NCBI GenBank assembly: GCA_038496445.1
Contig: JALMLS010000103.1
Span: forward strand, 1-64,000
Source: Trichosphaerium sp. ATCC 40318
Lineage: Eukaryota; Discosea; Flabellinia; Trichosidae
DNA: 64,000 nt
Reading direction: 5' to 3'
How positions within the stretch are numbered: the first letter of the stretch is position 1; the number at the start of each line of letters is the position of its first letter. The position numbers and the translations under genes were made by a program. Below the pieces are notes generated by a model. It was not told the origin of the DNA and did no database searches. It saw only the letters and a list, made by a program, of their open reading frames with translations. Of this stretch, positions 45,599 to 58,700 are shown one piece after another.

Positions 45599-48529
45599 TT
45601 AGCACCAAAAACGTGGGCAGTAGTCTCTTTTGTTGTCGAAAAAACGTACATCATTTTTGTAAAATTCGTTTTCCTTTGTTTGAATACCAGTGTTAACAAA
45701 AACATCCTCTTCTGTCCATACTTTCTCAGCAGCCTTTGTTCTATTTTTTCTACTGAGCGGTACGCTCTCAATACCTACGTAGCTTCCAAAGCTTCTACAT
45801 CTAACCTTTCTCATCTCTAGTACAACAATGAGAAAAACGAACTTGCAAAAGCTAAAAATAGCGTGTTGACTTACCAATAAGGAGGTCTGTTACAAACGCC
45901 TCTGATTTAATGTTTGAGTATGTTTCGATGTTGTCTGACCTCAAGGCATGCGCAATACGCAGTACTCCGCATTCTGCAAGTTTTTTTGCACCGTCCATTG
46001 CTGTTGGAACAAGTTCAGATATTTGGGCTTCATGTGATATTGTTATAGTTGAGGCGATGCCATGAATGACGCGATCGAAAGATGTTAATACTTTAAGAAG
46101 AGACGCATGATTTGTGGAATCATAGTCATTCAATATTTGATCAAATGGCGTTTGTTCATAGTCGACTATAACATCACCCTAAACACATAGTAAGTCAAAA
46201 CAACTTCTGTCTAGAAACGCTATCAAAGAGCGCAGAGTTTGTCCTAGCTAACTATGTAGAGTTTGCAACATTTACAACAGTTTTCTATGCCATTGCTGAC
46301 CATTGTTTAACTCGCGAGCATGTAGACGTTTATTGAAAAGAACAAACAATAATTTTTGTTGAAGTGAACACGTCAAGAAAAGGGTGTTAAAGTCTGAGTC
46401 AGACAAGAAGGGATTTTTTGTTTTAGACGTGTTAATCGATAATAAACGTACCGATTTTAATGTTTGGAGTTTTAGGAACACCTTCTTATCTGATATGAGG
46501 CCCAAAAAGAACTGAGAAAGAGCAAGACATATCGTATCATAACATAACTTAAGTTGGTGTTTGTTTGTAATATGATAGTCCATTGTCAAGGCACGGTGCC
46601 TTTTATCTTTAAGAGAACTTTTATTACCCGCATTGAGACGCTTCAACTTTGTTGAAATGTCTTTTGTAATCTAAGAAAAAAATAAGAAAGAAAAAACCAG
46701 AGAAAAAAAGTAAGGAGTGATGGAATTAGCTGTCACTTTTGACAACTTATGATTGTATTCAGCTTGAAACACAATATCGTAGTGGTTCTTGAACAGACAT
46801 GTGTAGTGTAGCTTATGTTTTGTTTGAAGAATTACGGAAACGAAGATGTTTTTGAGGTAGTAAAGGTGAAAATAAAAACGGAAGTACCTTGTCCCTGACT
46901 TGTTCATAGAAAGGAAGGACGTCAAGTCCGTATTTTGAGTAAGTATGCATTACGCTCTCTTTGATACGTTTTAATACATCTCCATTTGTTGATTGTCCAG
47001 TTACCGTATTGAAGTGAGCGACAAGTGATGTTTTAGGTACATCAACTGTAGGCTCTTTTTTCTGTTGTATCTGTATTTGCTTCTTTACAATAACCTCCCT
47101 CTTAATTATTGTTTGTGTGATAGGTTTACTATAAACCAAGGTATTAAGTAAGCTTACATTTAATGATGAACTTACGGAGGTGGTTGTTGAATTTGTGGTT
47201 GAGGTGCAGGCGCTGGAGCTGGAGGTGCTTTCGCAGCTTCTATTTTTATTGCTTTAATTTCTTTTGTTTCTTTTTTGAGTTCCTTTATTTGCTTTCTAGA
47301 TGGTCAAGTCAGTACGCTTAAAGAATCGTGTATACAATACGTAGAAAAGAGATGACATTTCGAAGAAAACTCAAAAAAAAAATCCGATAAAAAAAAGGAC
47401 GTACTGGAGTTTGGATATCTTGGTGTTCATCGATGATACTGATTTTTGTAAAGCATCATCTTTAGGCTCTTCGTTTGGTTTATTATTGACTATGTTGGTG
47501 ATTTGCTCAATGGGTTTTTCGATTATCTTTACTACCGGCTTGTTGTTGGCTTTGATTTCTTTGATTTCTGTTTTCATGTCATTCAGTTCATTCCTTAGAG
47601 ACTCTGTCTCTTCAGTGACATCAATCACTTTTACTGTTTCCTGTTTCTCCTTAATCATTTTTTTCAAGCCTTTCAGTTCTTTCCGTAATGACTTTGTTTC
47701 TTCAGTGACATCAACAACAGTTACAATTTCTTCTTTTTCGCTATCACTCTCATCATCACTGTCTTTGTTTTTTAACTCACTGAGTTCGTTTCTTAGAGAC
47801 TTAATATCATTAGCAGCATCAGTAACTCTGGAACTGATATCCCGCGGAGGCATTTGTCTCATCAACTGGCCAACATTGGTACTGCAAAAGGGAGGTTAAT
47901 ATCCAGATCTCTTACAAAAAAACTTCGTACTTGAGCCTTGCAACGTCTCTTTTTACAGCTTCTAATGCTTCGGCTTTTACACCAACATATTCTACTCTCG
48001 GCATCTTGGGAGATTCTATTTCTGTTGGGGCATTGGCTTCAGATGTCACAGTTTGCTGAGGTGGTGTTTTTTTCTTGGTTAGCTTTGTAACTTTTGGCGC
48101 CTTGGAAGAAGATTTAGGCCTACGTTCAGATTCTCTCCTTGGTTTAATAGGTGACTCCGAGGTACTCGTTCGTTTTGATGCTTTAGGATTTGATTTGGGT
48201 GTCTTTGGGGATGAAGACACCGGTGCTGGATTCTCTGAAGGTGTTGGTGTTTGTGCTTCATTCTTAGGGTTTTTAGGCGTTGAGACTGTTCTTGTTACTA
48301 GTTCTCTTGCATTAGAAGTAGCGCTTTTCTTTACTTCAGTCTTAGCAGCTTCAGATTTGTTGACTACTTTGGATATATCGAACGATTCTTCTTCTGAGTC
48401 TTCATTGAAACGTGATTTTTTTGATACGATTGGAGACTCATCATCTGTAACATCAACTTCTTTACAACGGTAATACTTTACTGCGTTCTTAGCTGTGCCC
48501 ATACGCCATCCGTACGTTTTGACGGACAT
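45599..48529 (-). CDS. Coiled-coil protein sharing the C-terminal domain of the neighbouring ROCO protein
   Basis: A spliced gene from the Met at 48529 (MSVKTYGWRMGTAKNAVKYY). The N-terminal GWRxGT motif is followed by a Ser/Pro/Lys-rich disordered region (47980-48420). A coiled coil comes next with three copies of a [VI]xDVTEETxSLRxELxxLK-like unit (47560-47860, the first more diverged), then a Pro/Ala/Gln-rich hinge (about 47165-47240). The C-terminal domain (47140-45599) includes KLCYDTICLALSQFFLGL, LAECGVLRIAHALR, and finally KVWTEEDVFVNTGIQTKENE to the stop at 45599. These blocks align with the C-terminus of the adjacent ROCO gene (MKIFYDVVRLKMSQFFLGM, LGECAVLRMVLAL, PWTENGIFTLSGIKTSEN). 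I do not recognise the domain. The two genes are head to tail with a gap of about 106 bp, indicating duplication of part of an ancestral gene. Confidence 0.72.
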
Positions 48530-48635
48530 AGACTATATCATTGTGAGCAACAGTTACCAAAAAAAAGTGAAGCTAAAGTTGTTTTTCTAAAAAGTTGTGC
48601 TTGCAAATCAGAAGTTCGAAAGGATGAACGATTTC

Positions 48636-51600
48636 TCAGCTTAAAATTTTGAATTGTTGAAGTTGGTTTCCAGAGAAGGGATGTGATAAACGACGTACAG
48701 AATTGATGAAGAAACGATTTTCAGATGTTTTTATTCCGGAAAGTGTGAAAATGCCGTTCTCTGTCCAAGGCTTCGATGTTTTTCCTAGTGAAGCACGTGT
48801 AATGGTTATTATTTTCTTCTTGATAAAGTTTTGTAAATTTTTTGGTCTCACAAGCCTCATACCTAAAAGAGAATTAAAACCAAAGGTACCAAAAAAAAAA
48901 AAAAGGAAAACCATGCTAAACTCGTAGCACGTGGTACTGATTGTTTTTATTGAGTGTGATGTGATAATACATGATATCTAATGAGTTAGAAAACGTACCA
49001 ATGAGCAGCTGATGAGCCATGTTAGTTGTGTCATCCTTATCAAGACGTTTTGTAATGTACTTATTTTTAAGAGCCAATACCATTCTTAAAACAGCACACT
49101 CTCCTAGTTTAGTAGGTCCTTTTTTATCAGCACAAATAAGGCGTTTGATTTGATTTTCTTGTTGGAAAGATAGAAGCCTTGCTACAAGTTCACTGACTTC
49201 ATCCATAGCGCGGAAACTTGGCATTAATTTAGCAACACGTTTTGCTTTCTTCGTTTTCTCGTTATCTCTGTACTGCCCGTACGCGAATGCGGATAACTTC
49301 ATGAGTTCAGGGACACCAGTGAATGGTATAGGTATTATCTAGGGATCACGTGAGAACGAAGCGTTTACATAATGGAAGCGAAGATTGCTTCGGAGTTAAT
49401 CAAGTCAACGTACTTCTGCAGCTAGTGAGGTAAGTTCAAGACTTACTGGTTGTGCTATAGCCACTTGACCAGTTGCTACAACTAAGAAAATATTTAGAGG
49501 TCACTTGAGGGAATTGCCTTAGAGGTACCTCTCATGCCAAGGAAGAACTGACTCATTTTTAGGCGAACAACATCATAAAAGATTTTCATTTGCTGGTTTT
49601 GACCAATATACTTCTTCTGTTCTATAGCACGTTGCTTATCATCATACTCAATCATAAGTTTCTCATGCTCTGCTTTAAGTGCTTTGACTTCTTTTTTTAT
49701 TATATTTCTATCTTTAGCACCTGTTGCGACTTTGCTTTCAAGTTTCTTTAACAAACTAGCAAACTTCGCTTTTTCCATTCCTCGTATTTTCTTAAGTTTC
49801 TTCTCAGACTCTTCGCATTCATCAACATACTAAAGAACAAGATTACCAAGTATTCCAAACGTTTCAACACGAACATACCTTTTCCTTGCACTTCTCAAAA
49901 CCCTCTTTTTTGTTGTACTCAACGGTGACTTTAGAGTATTCTTTTTCAATCTTTTTTGTTACTTTTTCAACAGCAGTTTCGACTGTTTCATCTTCGTTGA
50001 CATCAAGAACACCCTCGGCATACTTTACTATAGATGCACGAGCATCATCTACTATATCTTCAACAACTTTTCGAAGTTCTTCGACTTCTTCAATAGGAAA
50101 CGAAGCAACCTCTTCTTCAAGGTCGGCCACCTTTCTTTGAAGCTCTTTTCTGTAAGTTTGTAAGTTTTACTGTAGGCACTCTTATCATTACGTCATACCT
50201 ATACTCTTTCTCTTGTTCAATAGTATCCCATATTTTGCTAACGTCTTCTTGAACTTTAACTAAAGCTCTAGCATTGGCATCATTGATTTTTCCCTAGAAA
50301 CAAAATGAGCAAAAGACATCAACAAATATTATATGATCGATGTACCTCCTTTTCTGCTAGTTCCATTGTACTATCAATTTCTTTCAATATAACTGACCAT
50401 GAAGGCCTATCAGTAGGATCTTCCGCCCAGCAGTTCTGAATAAGATTTCGAACAACAGCAGGTATTTCTTCATCAAGTGCTGGTCGCTCTTCGGAGATGT
50501 CAAGTTTGGATTTAGGGTCACTATTACTGAATATCTAAACCAAAGTTAGGCAATCAAATAGCTTGATATGTATCAACAACGACGTACCTGCCATGTCACT
50601 ACACCAAAAGAATATATGTCACTCTCTGGGATAAGGAAAGGCCATTTTTTGAACTCTGGAGGTCTATAAAAAAAAGAACATCAGAATAAGGTTGACTTCG
50701 GGTTTCTCGTTCTTACCGCGTAAGGTTTAGAACTTTTTCATTTATATTAGGATCAAGTAATCCGTAATCTGTAAGCAACGCTCGTTTCCTTTGATCTCCA
50801 GTGACCTAAGTGGATTGATCTTAATGTCAACTGTATACACAAAGCGAGCGTACAATGATAATATTTGGTGTACAAACAGAGCCATGTACTATCCTCGGGT
50901 GACTTTCGTGGAGATACTATAATGTCTCAATATGTTTTGTATTTACTATGGTTACCTTCAACCCAGCAGCGACGTCTGCAATGATATCATACTTTGGTAG
51001 TTTTTTGAATATTTTTTGTTTCTTTGTCATGTACTACGACAATTAGTGAACAACTACTTCCATTATCACGTGCGTAGAAAAGTGAAATCTCCTCTTTTGG
51101 TGGATGTCTCTCCAAAGCAAAGAATCTACTTCCACTGACTTCATACGCTGCAGGTATAGATAGGTAGTCGCAGTCAAGCGCCCTGAACAAAATCTTGAGT
51201 TTGATTCTTACTCCTCCGAATTAAAACGTACATTGCTTGGACAGTGTAAAGCCTGGCTCGGTGGAAACGCATTTCTTCAAACTCTCTTCTGAACATGCCT
51301 GTGATATTAGTTATGCTGATTACATAACTATTTTAAAGTGACATACCTGTTTCGAAGACTTGGTTGCTTTGAGGTACATTTTGCAGAGCAATATGTGGTG
51401 CACACTGTACAAGAGATGTAGTATCGTTGATATCTTGGCCGTTTAAAAACGCCGTGACAGCCTTTAATGTTTAATCAGAAAGGCATTTAGAGCATACACA
51501 CTGATACACGTACTGATGGGTAATCATAAGATACTTTTTTACCTTCTTTTGTTGTATACTCTGCGAATACATTTTTGAAAGCAGAATCAGGGATACGTCT

Positions 51601-53493
51601 CTCAGTGCATATTGTCGTTGCAAACAAAAGAGTCTTCTTATCTTTGGTATAATACTGTGCTCCTGCTCTTGCTTTTATTTCAATGACGCCTTCATGTCCA
51701 ATTTCGATGATGACAAGTTCCTGAAGGCTAAGTCAATAGAGCTTAAGGAATAAACTTACTTTTTTTTTCGCTATTTTTACAACCATGTTCTCTGTCTTTT
51801 CTAGCTCGAATTTTGCTCCAAGTGCTTTTGAAAGCTGCATCAAATCGAGTAGCAACACCTCGCTGAAATGTGGTACAAACGTAAACTTGTACCGCAAGAA
51901 CAAACGTGAGGATTTACCATTCAGTTTTAGGTTTTGTAAGTCTTTTCCGAAAGAAGCTATACTTTCTTCTTCACTGGATCTATCCACAGGCGCAGCTAGG
52001 TGAGGAATGAACATACCTACACCAGGCATTGGAAAAAAGACACCAAAGTACTTCATCAACTGGATAAGGGCGGGTGTTTGGGAGTCACTGTAACCTACAG
52101 TTACAGTTAGATTGCAACTTTTTGATTAAATAACGCTATACCTGATAAATGTTTTTCTATTTTTGAAGAATCTTTCACTATGTATTTCTCGGCTTTTCCT
52201 TTTCTACCAATACTCATAACCCCTTTTATAATGTCTGCAATAGCCAATGGATTCGTGATAATCTAAAACGAGCTGTTAAACAAAAACAAAAAAGATGTAA
52301 GTTGGATACCAATTTTTGAAATCCGAGGCCAGGATAGTACAGAATCAACCCAATATTCGATAGAGTAACCAAAAGATCTTCATAATGCTTATCTTCTAGC
52401 TTTTCGGCTCCAACACTTTTTTGGAAAAAAGCTTTTGAACATACAATATTTCTAAATAAAAGTTAAACTGTTTTTAGTACCGCATTGTTGCTCTGTTGCA
52501 CAACCGTACTTTTTTACAAATCCAGAGTTTTGGCAATCAATTAAACCTTTTGAAATAGTTTGTACTATTACAGCATGCATTCTCATTATTCTAACTGATA
52601 GCTCTTTGTTATTACTTAACGCAGTTGACAACTATAAAAAAAGACATTAATTATTTTCAACAGCGAACTACAATGCAGTATGGCTATTGTACCTGCTTTT
52701 TAATTTCTTTGGTGGCCGTATTGCCATCCATGTCAATTATCATCTCCCAATTTTCTATGCCTATATCCGCCAAGTGCTTTTTAATCTACAACAATGCGTT
52801 AAATTAAACAACTTTATGAAATAATCACGTGATTTTGAAGTAAAAAAAAAGTAAAACCCAAAAACGTACTGTTGTACACTTTTCCTCATAAGATATTTCA
52901 GACGAACCCTTTGAATATGACGTAAGCGTTAAGCGCATAAAAGAATTTTGATCGTACATAATCAGGGTCATTTTTGGAGTACGTAGCAAAAAGTAATATA
53001 GAGACACCCTGCGCTCTTACTTTTAGCGAATGTATCCATTTCTCGACAGAATTGAAGTTAGGATTACTTAGACTGAACACCAATAGACAAATACATCCAC
53101 CATTACCAGCTTTATGACCCATGAACTATCAAAGGTAAGAAAGATCATAGTTGTCGGCTGCTTTTTGAAGATGTTTCTGAAAAGAAAAGAAAGAATACTG
53201 CCGTACAAAGCGATGTGATAACTCGCTATTGTCGCCATCGAATTTAAAACAGTCTGCTGTAGTGCTACTATCAATTTGAATAGGAGCATAGGTGATGTCA
53301 CGGTTTCGTGTCGCAGTTACTGTTTGGAGTTTTTTATGTTGACGTAACGCCGTAAACACTTGTTGTTTGGCGCCCTAGGTAGTTCATTAGTTATTTTGAA
53401 GCAATCTTTTACTAAATGTCGTTTTTAGGATCTCACCGTATCTGGTCCTACTATCAACAAGCGTGTTCTGTACTTTACAGACTTGGTGCTCAT
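48636..53493 (-). CDS. ROCO-family protein: degenerate Roc G domain, COR, apparent pseudokinase, coiled coil and novel C-terminal domain
   Basis: A spliced gene from 53493 (MSTKSVKYRTRLLIVGPDT|GAKQQ). The P-loop reads GPDTGAKQ, lacking the GK[S/T] signature. Later Roc-like pieces include CICLLVFSLSNPNFNSVEKW and ILLFATYSKNDPD (about 52960-53080). The COR-like region (52800-51480) has LLVTLSNIGLILYYPG and FTFVPHFSEVLLLDLMQL. The kinase-like region (51230-50350) has YLHESHPRIVHGSVCTPNII where HRDxxxxN is expected (HGS replaces HRD), then LLTDYGLLDP for DFG, PPEFKKW for APE and SDIYSFGVVTWQIFSNSDP. The catalytic Asp is therefore absent. A long coiled coil (50340-49560) and a C-terminal domain shared with the next gene follow (stop at 48636). 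ROCO proteins such as LRRK2 and Dictyostelium GbpC/Pats1 regulate cytoskeleton and signalling. No LRRs are seen here. Confidence 0.78.
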
Positions 53494-54287
53494 TTTGTTG
53501 TAACTTGAGTGTTATGGCAAGTTTTCACAGACTACCTTCATAAAAAAGTCGTCACATTTTGGCCTAGCACGGAGAATTTCGGCGCTAGTGGTGTATGCTA
53601 GCTATGTACATTTTAGTAACCGAAGGTGAAGTATATGAAAGTTGACTAAAAATAAAAAAAAAGCGAAAATCACGTGCCATAAAAAATGTTGCAGCTAAAG
53701 CAGTATCTTCGGATAAGTTGTTGCCGAATGGCTATTTTTTGTTGTATTGTCATCTACAGGTACTCACAGAGCATTCTTGTGGTTGCCATAAACTGCCACT
53801 TGTTGTTGGGGCACGCCCCGATGATTCCGTATATCCCCACACATCTCCATGGCTCGTTGTCAGAGGCCCTTGCCCAAGAACATGCGTGGAAATGGTGTTT
53901 AGTAGAATCGGCTATGTGGTGTAGTCACTCCAGTGCACACATTAACAAATACTTCGTTTTTACATAGCGCTACAGAGTGTGTTTTTAGGGCTCAGCTATG
54001 CTCTCTACAAAACATTCCTAACAGGAATCTTTGGTAATTACTAGCTAAAACTGAAAAAGTGCTAGTTTTCTATCTAGTTGTTGTGAACTTAACCGTTTGG
54101 CTCGAATCCTTCACAGTATTTGAAAATTGCTGTAGTTTTTTACCACGCAATGTATAACACGGTGCCAAGAAGTCAAATAACAAAAATAAAAAAAAAATAG
54201 TAAAAACAGTTTGTGATACAAGAAAAGGTAACATGTGTAACTTCTTTCTAACAGGTCTACTATTTTTTCAATACAGCCTCGTTGGTA
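53494..54287. other. Upstream region of the ROCO gene
   Basis: It contains CACGTG at 53671, about 175 bp upstream of the ROCO start codon. Plus-strand ORFs at 53686 and 53718 overlap each other in different frames and show no domain. Confidence 0.4.
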
Positions 54288-54581
54288 TTAGTAGTCACAT
54301 CTCCCACAGTAGCCACATTCGGAGTCATATGCAGTGAGGTCCTTTGTACATGAATATTAGCATTCAAATTCCAATTTGCAAGTTATAACCCTTACCTCTT
54401 GCTCTCCTTGAAAGGCAAATACGATGTCACCGTTACCCGTTCTGTAGTATCCAGTTCGAGGCGTAAAAGCTTATTTGTAGTCATCATAGGAAGAGATATA
54501 TGTAGTTTTTGGGACTGTGACCTTGGTTTTAGAAGCAGTAGCCTTTACAGGCGTATTTGGTGTATTGTTAGCTTTGCTCAT
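54288..54581 (-). pseudogene. Small two-exon gene interrupted by an in-frame TAA
   Basis: From the ATG at 54581 the frame reads MSKANNTPNTPVKATASKTK and onward to ISSYDDYK. A TAA follows at 54473-54471, and then the same frame continues AFTPRTGYYRTGNGDIVFAF, QGEQE, a GTAAGG donor, and exon 2 DLTAYDSECGYCGRCDY with a stop at 54288. Continuity on both sides of the TAA in the same frame, with a clean intron after it, suggests a nonsense mutation, a sequencing error or programmed readthrough. The Thr/Lys-rich N-terminus and CxxCxxC-like tail do not match a family I know. Confidence 0.5.
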
Positions 54582-55755
54582 TCTACGATAGGTGAGGTTG
54601 AAGTTCTCTAAGAGGGACGACTTAGTCAGTTAAGTTGCAATGTATTTGCCAGGCAAAGCAAAAACCAGAAACCTAATAACAGCTATACTGTGCGTTATGT
54701 ACCTTTGACTACAATCAAACCCCAGAAAATTCACAAAGGCAGAAACCAAACAATCACGTTTATTTACGGAAGATCAACAGTTTAGCAAGATTCTATTTTG
54801 TAGTTGTAGGTTCTACCATATTGTAAAAGACGTCCATAACCATAAATTTGAAGTAATACCACTGACATTAGCTTCAATGGAACTGGCCTGAAGGTGCCGT
54901 ATAGATATTATTGTAGCAGTACTGTTAACAGAATGGTACTTTTCTAAAACGCGTGAGTGTGTACGCTGCCAATGGTCTAAAATCCGAAACTTAGAGGATG
55001 TGCATAGTCTAACTAATACAATTAGAGGACATGCGCCCTTAAGATCTAAGAGCTGTTCAAGGCCACCTCGTCAGCTATGAGTTACAATCCCTAAGCAATG
55101 TGAACCAGGCTACGGGTTATTTAATTAACCGCAACAAAGAGCACGCTTGTACAAGAAACTATATTTAGAGACCCACCTACTGGGTATATTTGAGTATCTA
55201 TTACAGCCATGCATACATTTTCAGACATTCACAATTTCTATTGCTTTAAAAAAACTCAGCACGTTACATTTTTAGAACTTAATAGCGTATACTACTGTCA
55301 AGCGTTGGATGGATTATGAAAATATTGAAGTGGGAAAACGCGGTACCTAATTGTCCGAAAGAATTTCAGTAACCAGCAGTGGCTCAAAAAAGGCGATATA
55401 TGCTGTTTTTGGCCGTAGTTTCGGAGTTCATCCAAATAGGAAATAACTGAATTGAAAGACAAGGCTTAACTCACTTCGTTAGCGTGTTTTTTTTTTTACA
55501 ATACGACCAGAGATACCGAGATGTATTTAAAGGCGAAAGGGATTTCGTTTCTGATAGGTACTGGACTTACTTTATAAAATATCGAAAAGCTTTGCGTTGG
55601 ATGTTATTAAAACAAGTACCCTTCACATACACGTGGGCATCAATAACTAGAATACTTTTCGCTCTTTTTTTTTTTTTACCTTTTCGGAGTTCTTATCTCT
55701 TCATAACACGTTTTAGTACTTTCTGTGCTTATATGCGCAACCAGTGCGTTACGTA
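54582..55755. other. Intergenic between the small interrupted gene and the GPCR
   Basis: No convincing gene. Short ORFs at 55484 and 55725 overlap the GPCR start region in other frames. CACGTG lies at 55630, about 126 bp upstream of the GPCR ATG. Confidence 0.4.
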
Positions 55756-58700
55756 ATGGGACAACACTTGTCATTGGCTTTGGTTACCCTGCTTCTACTG
55801 ACCCTGAACTCGTACGTCTTCCAATTCAAGCGCTACGCTCTCAAAAAGGACGAAACCCATTTTGTGTTTACAGGTTTATGCAAAAAGCCGGCTACTTTTT
55901 TTCCCTTTGAAAATACTGTTTTTATAAGCGAAATTAAACACAAGACGTTTCTCCGAGGGAAAAATTTTGATTAACACACGTGTGATTTGTCACTTTTTTT
56001 TCACGCTAATTTTTGTTTAGCGCGCTCTTGGATCTGCGCTGCGTACGTCCATAGAATTTTGGAAGAACAGTACAAACGAAAGAGGAGGTATACGTGTCGG
56101 TAATACAAACTATACCGTAAGTTCGTAACAATACAACCCAAAAAAAAATTATAACTACGGAAAACAACATACAACTTGCTACCTAAGCACTAAATACAGG
56201 TAGCGTGTAGTTTCTGAAACTCTAATGCCTTTAAGGTTGCAATTAAAGGAATCCCAGAGGACGGAAGTCTACAAGGGACAAGGCTAAGTTACCAAAACCT
56301 CACAGCAGACCCCGAAGTGGACTTTATTTTGGGCATGGTGATTTTATTCTTGACCTAATTAATGTTCTATCAAAGGTCCTTTTGGAGATGCTCGAGCTAG
56401 TGTTGCTGCACAAGTCTTTGATGAATTGAATAAAACAAGGATTTTAGTGGGCACTGCATCAGCTTCAGGAGACTTTTTTAATGAAGGAAGAGACTTCGCT
56501 TTTACAACTATAACATCAGTTAGGACGTAAGTTTATCATTTTCTTTCTTTTTTTTTTTGGGTGTTTGTTCACTTTCGCTTTTCAAGGTTTGGTCATGTAT
56601 CTGTTCCATTCCTCCGATCCAATAATTTAACATCTGTTACATTCCTAATTATAGAGGGGGATGTTGGTGGAGATCCTTGCCGGGGATATGAAGACAGAGT
56701 GCGTTGCTTTATTGAAGATAATTTTTATTATTATTTTGCCAAAGTTCTTTTTGCTTAAGTTACTTCTTTAGGCAAGAGAAAATGGAGTAGATACTTTTAA
56801 GTATATCTATGTTAATCATACAAATTCGCTTAATCATTGGCAAGACGCTTTTAATGCACGTGTTGAGTTTTGATAGAACTAAAGACTCAAACTAATATCG
56901 TATATTTTAGACTATCTTGAGAGAAAATAATGACGTGTTGATGTCTTGTGGAGCTCCTCAAGAAGCTATGCAATGGATGCTCCCACTGATGAAGGAAAAA
57001 AATTGGACGCCGAAGATGGTCTTGATTGTTCCCGGGGTTGTAGTTGGTTCATTTGATACAAACCTTCGTAGATACTTCACAACAGTTACTGCTGTATGTT
57101 GACCCCTCTGAATAGAGATTTTGTCTCACTCTGTCCTAGGTTCACCCAACATCACGAAGAGTTGGGCCTATTTTTGGAACGGTTGCACAGCTTCTACAAA
57201 AGATTCCTGCCTTGGGTAATTTTCCCCCAGCTCAGACAATAGCGCCTTTGGCTGTTGCAGGCGGATTGATGCTTGCTACAGCAATAGAGGTGCTAAAGGA
57301 TTATAGATTGTACCGCTAACAAATGTCAACACTAGAATGCAAATAGCCTTGACGATGAGAAAGTTATAAATGCAATGAAGAAGATGGACCTGGATACTTT
57401 CTATGGGAGGGTAAAAACGCGTTTATGAACAACTTTCAAAACACGTGAACAAAAAGAGATGTCGACTAATTGTTTGTAGCTACGCTTTTCAACCACCAAT
57501 ACTCAGCTGTGGGAAGGTGTTATGACTCAATATATACATGAAGATGGTAGAAGTAATGTCATTGGACCTTTGTTAAGTGCGTCAGAAGATTTCCTGGTAC
57601 CCATGCCAACATGGGACGAGAGGATATTCAGCAATACATTCGGTATATTTACTTTTCTGATTGACCTTTTCTTATGGCTTATGTTAGGTGATAGTACTTA
57701 TGAGTGGGTTGTTGCCACAATAGTTTGCGTTTTCGCAGTATTTACTGCTATATTTGCAGTGTTCATTCTTATCTTTAAACGTGACTATCGCTGTACGTGA
57801 GAGGAAGAAGCTTAAAGTTGTATTTTGTTTGTTCGACGTTGAGTTGCTTATTATTATACTAGATTCTTCTCCTCTTTTCATGGTTGGAATACTTGTTGGT
57901 GCTATGATGATATACTTCAGTACTCTTTTCAATACACCTAACAACGCTACAACATATGCATGCCACTTACAAAACTGGTTACTCTTCTTGGGTATCAATA
58001 TTATGTTTGGGTATGTTCATTTCTTTCTGCTTCTTCAAAAAAGAAATTACTCTGTGTCATCAACTTTCCCTTCACTTACGAATTTCGTACTTGATAAATT
58101 TCTAACATGGTTTAAATACAATTTTAGCTGCAATTGACATACAATCTAAAGTTTAGTTTATTTTAACTCCGTAATTTTATGGTGTTAAACAATGTCTTAT
58201 TATTTTCAAGGTGTCTCTTTGCAAAGTCATGGAGGGTTTATATTATCTTCGTCTATGCAAAAACTTTGAAACCTATCAAAGTAAGTGATTTACAAGTACT
58301 GACATACGTTGGAGCATTCTGTACCTTGTGTACTGTATCCTACAACGAGAACTCTTTCTTATTTTTTTCTTAACAAATTCTTCCTTGACAAAGTAAACAG
58401 CTGTTGTGTATAGCATTTAGTGCAACTCTAGGTACTTCTGAAATATATGTTGAGGATGAATATCGAATATCACATAACTACTACAAATGTTCCAGCTCTA
58501 CAACAACCACAGTAATACACAGTTTTCAATACGGAACAATTGTACGTCAGAAGCTGTTTTTTACTTTTTTAAAACAATCACGTGACTTGAAAAAAGAACG
58601 AAACGGGGAATATTATCAACAAAACTTCTTTTAAAGTTAATCCTTGCTGACAGACGGAGATCTAAACTTTAGAATGATCGAGTTTTTTTAGGCGACAAAC

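Noticed and set aside
47411-47899. 162-codon plus-strand ORF of high quality length
   Set aside because: It is exactly antisense to the Lys/Glu-rich coiled coil of the minus-strand gene; its Ser/Leu-rich composition is the mirror of those codons.
48075-48473. 132-codon plus-strand ORF
   Set aside because: Antisense shadow of the Ser/Pro/Lys-rich region of the same gene, with no domain.
44937-48529. Reading 44937-48529 as one long gene
   Set aside because: There is a stop at 45599 and a new Met at 45575 that starts a second copy of the GWRxGT motif, so two genes fit better.
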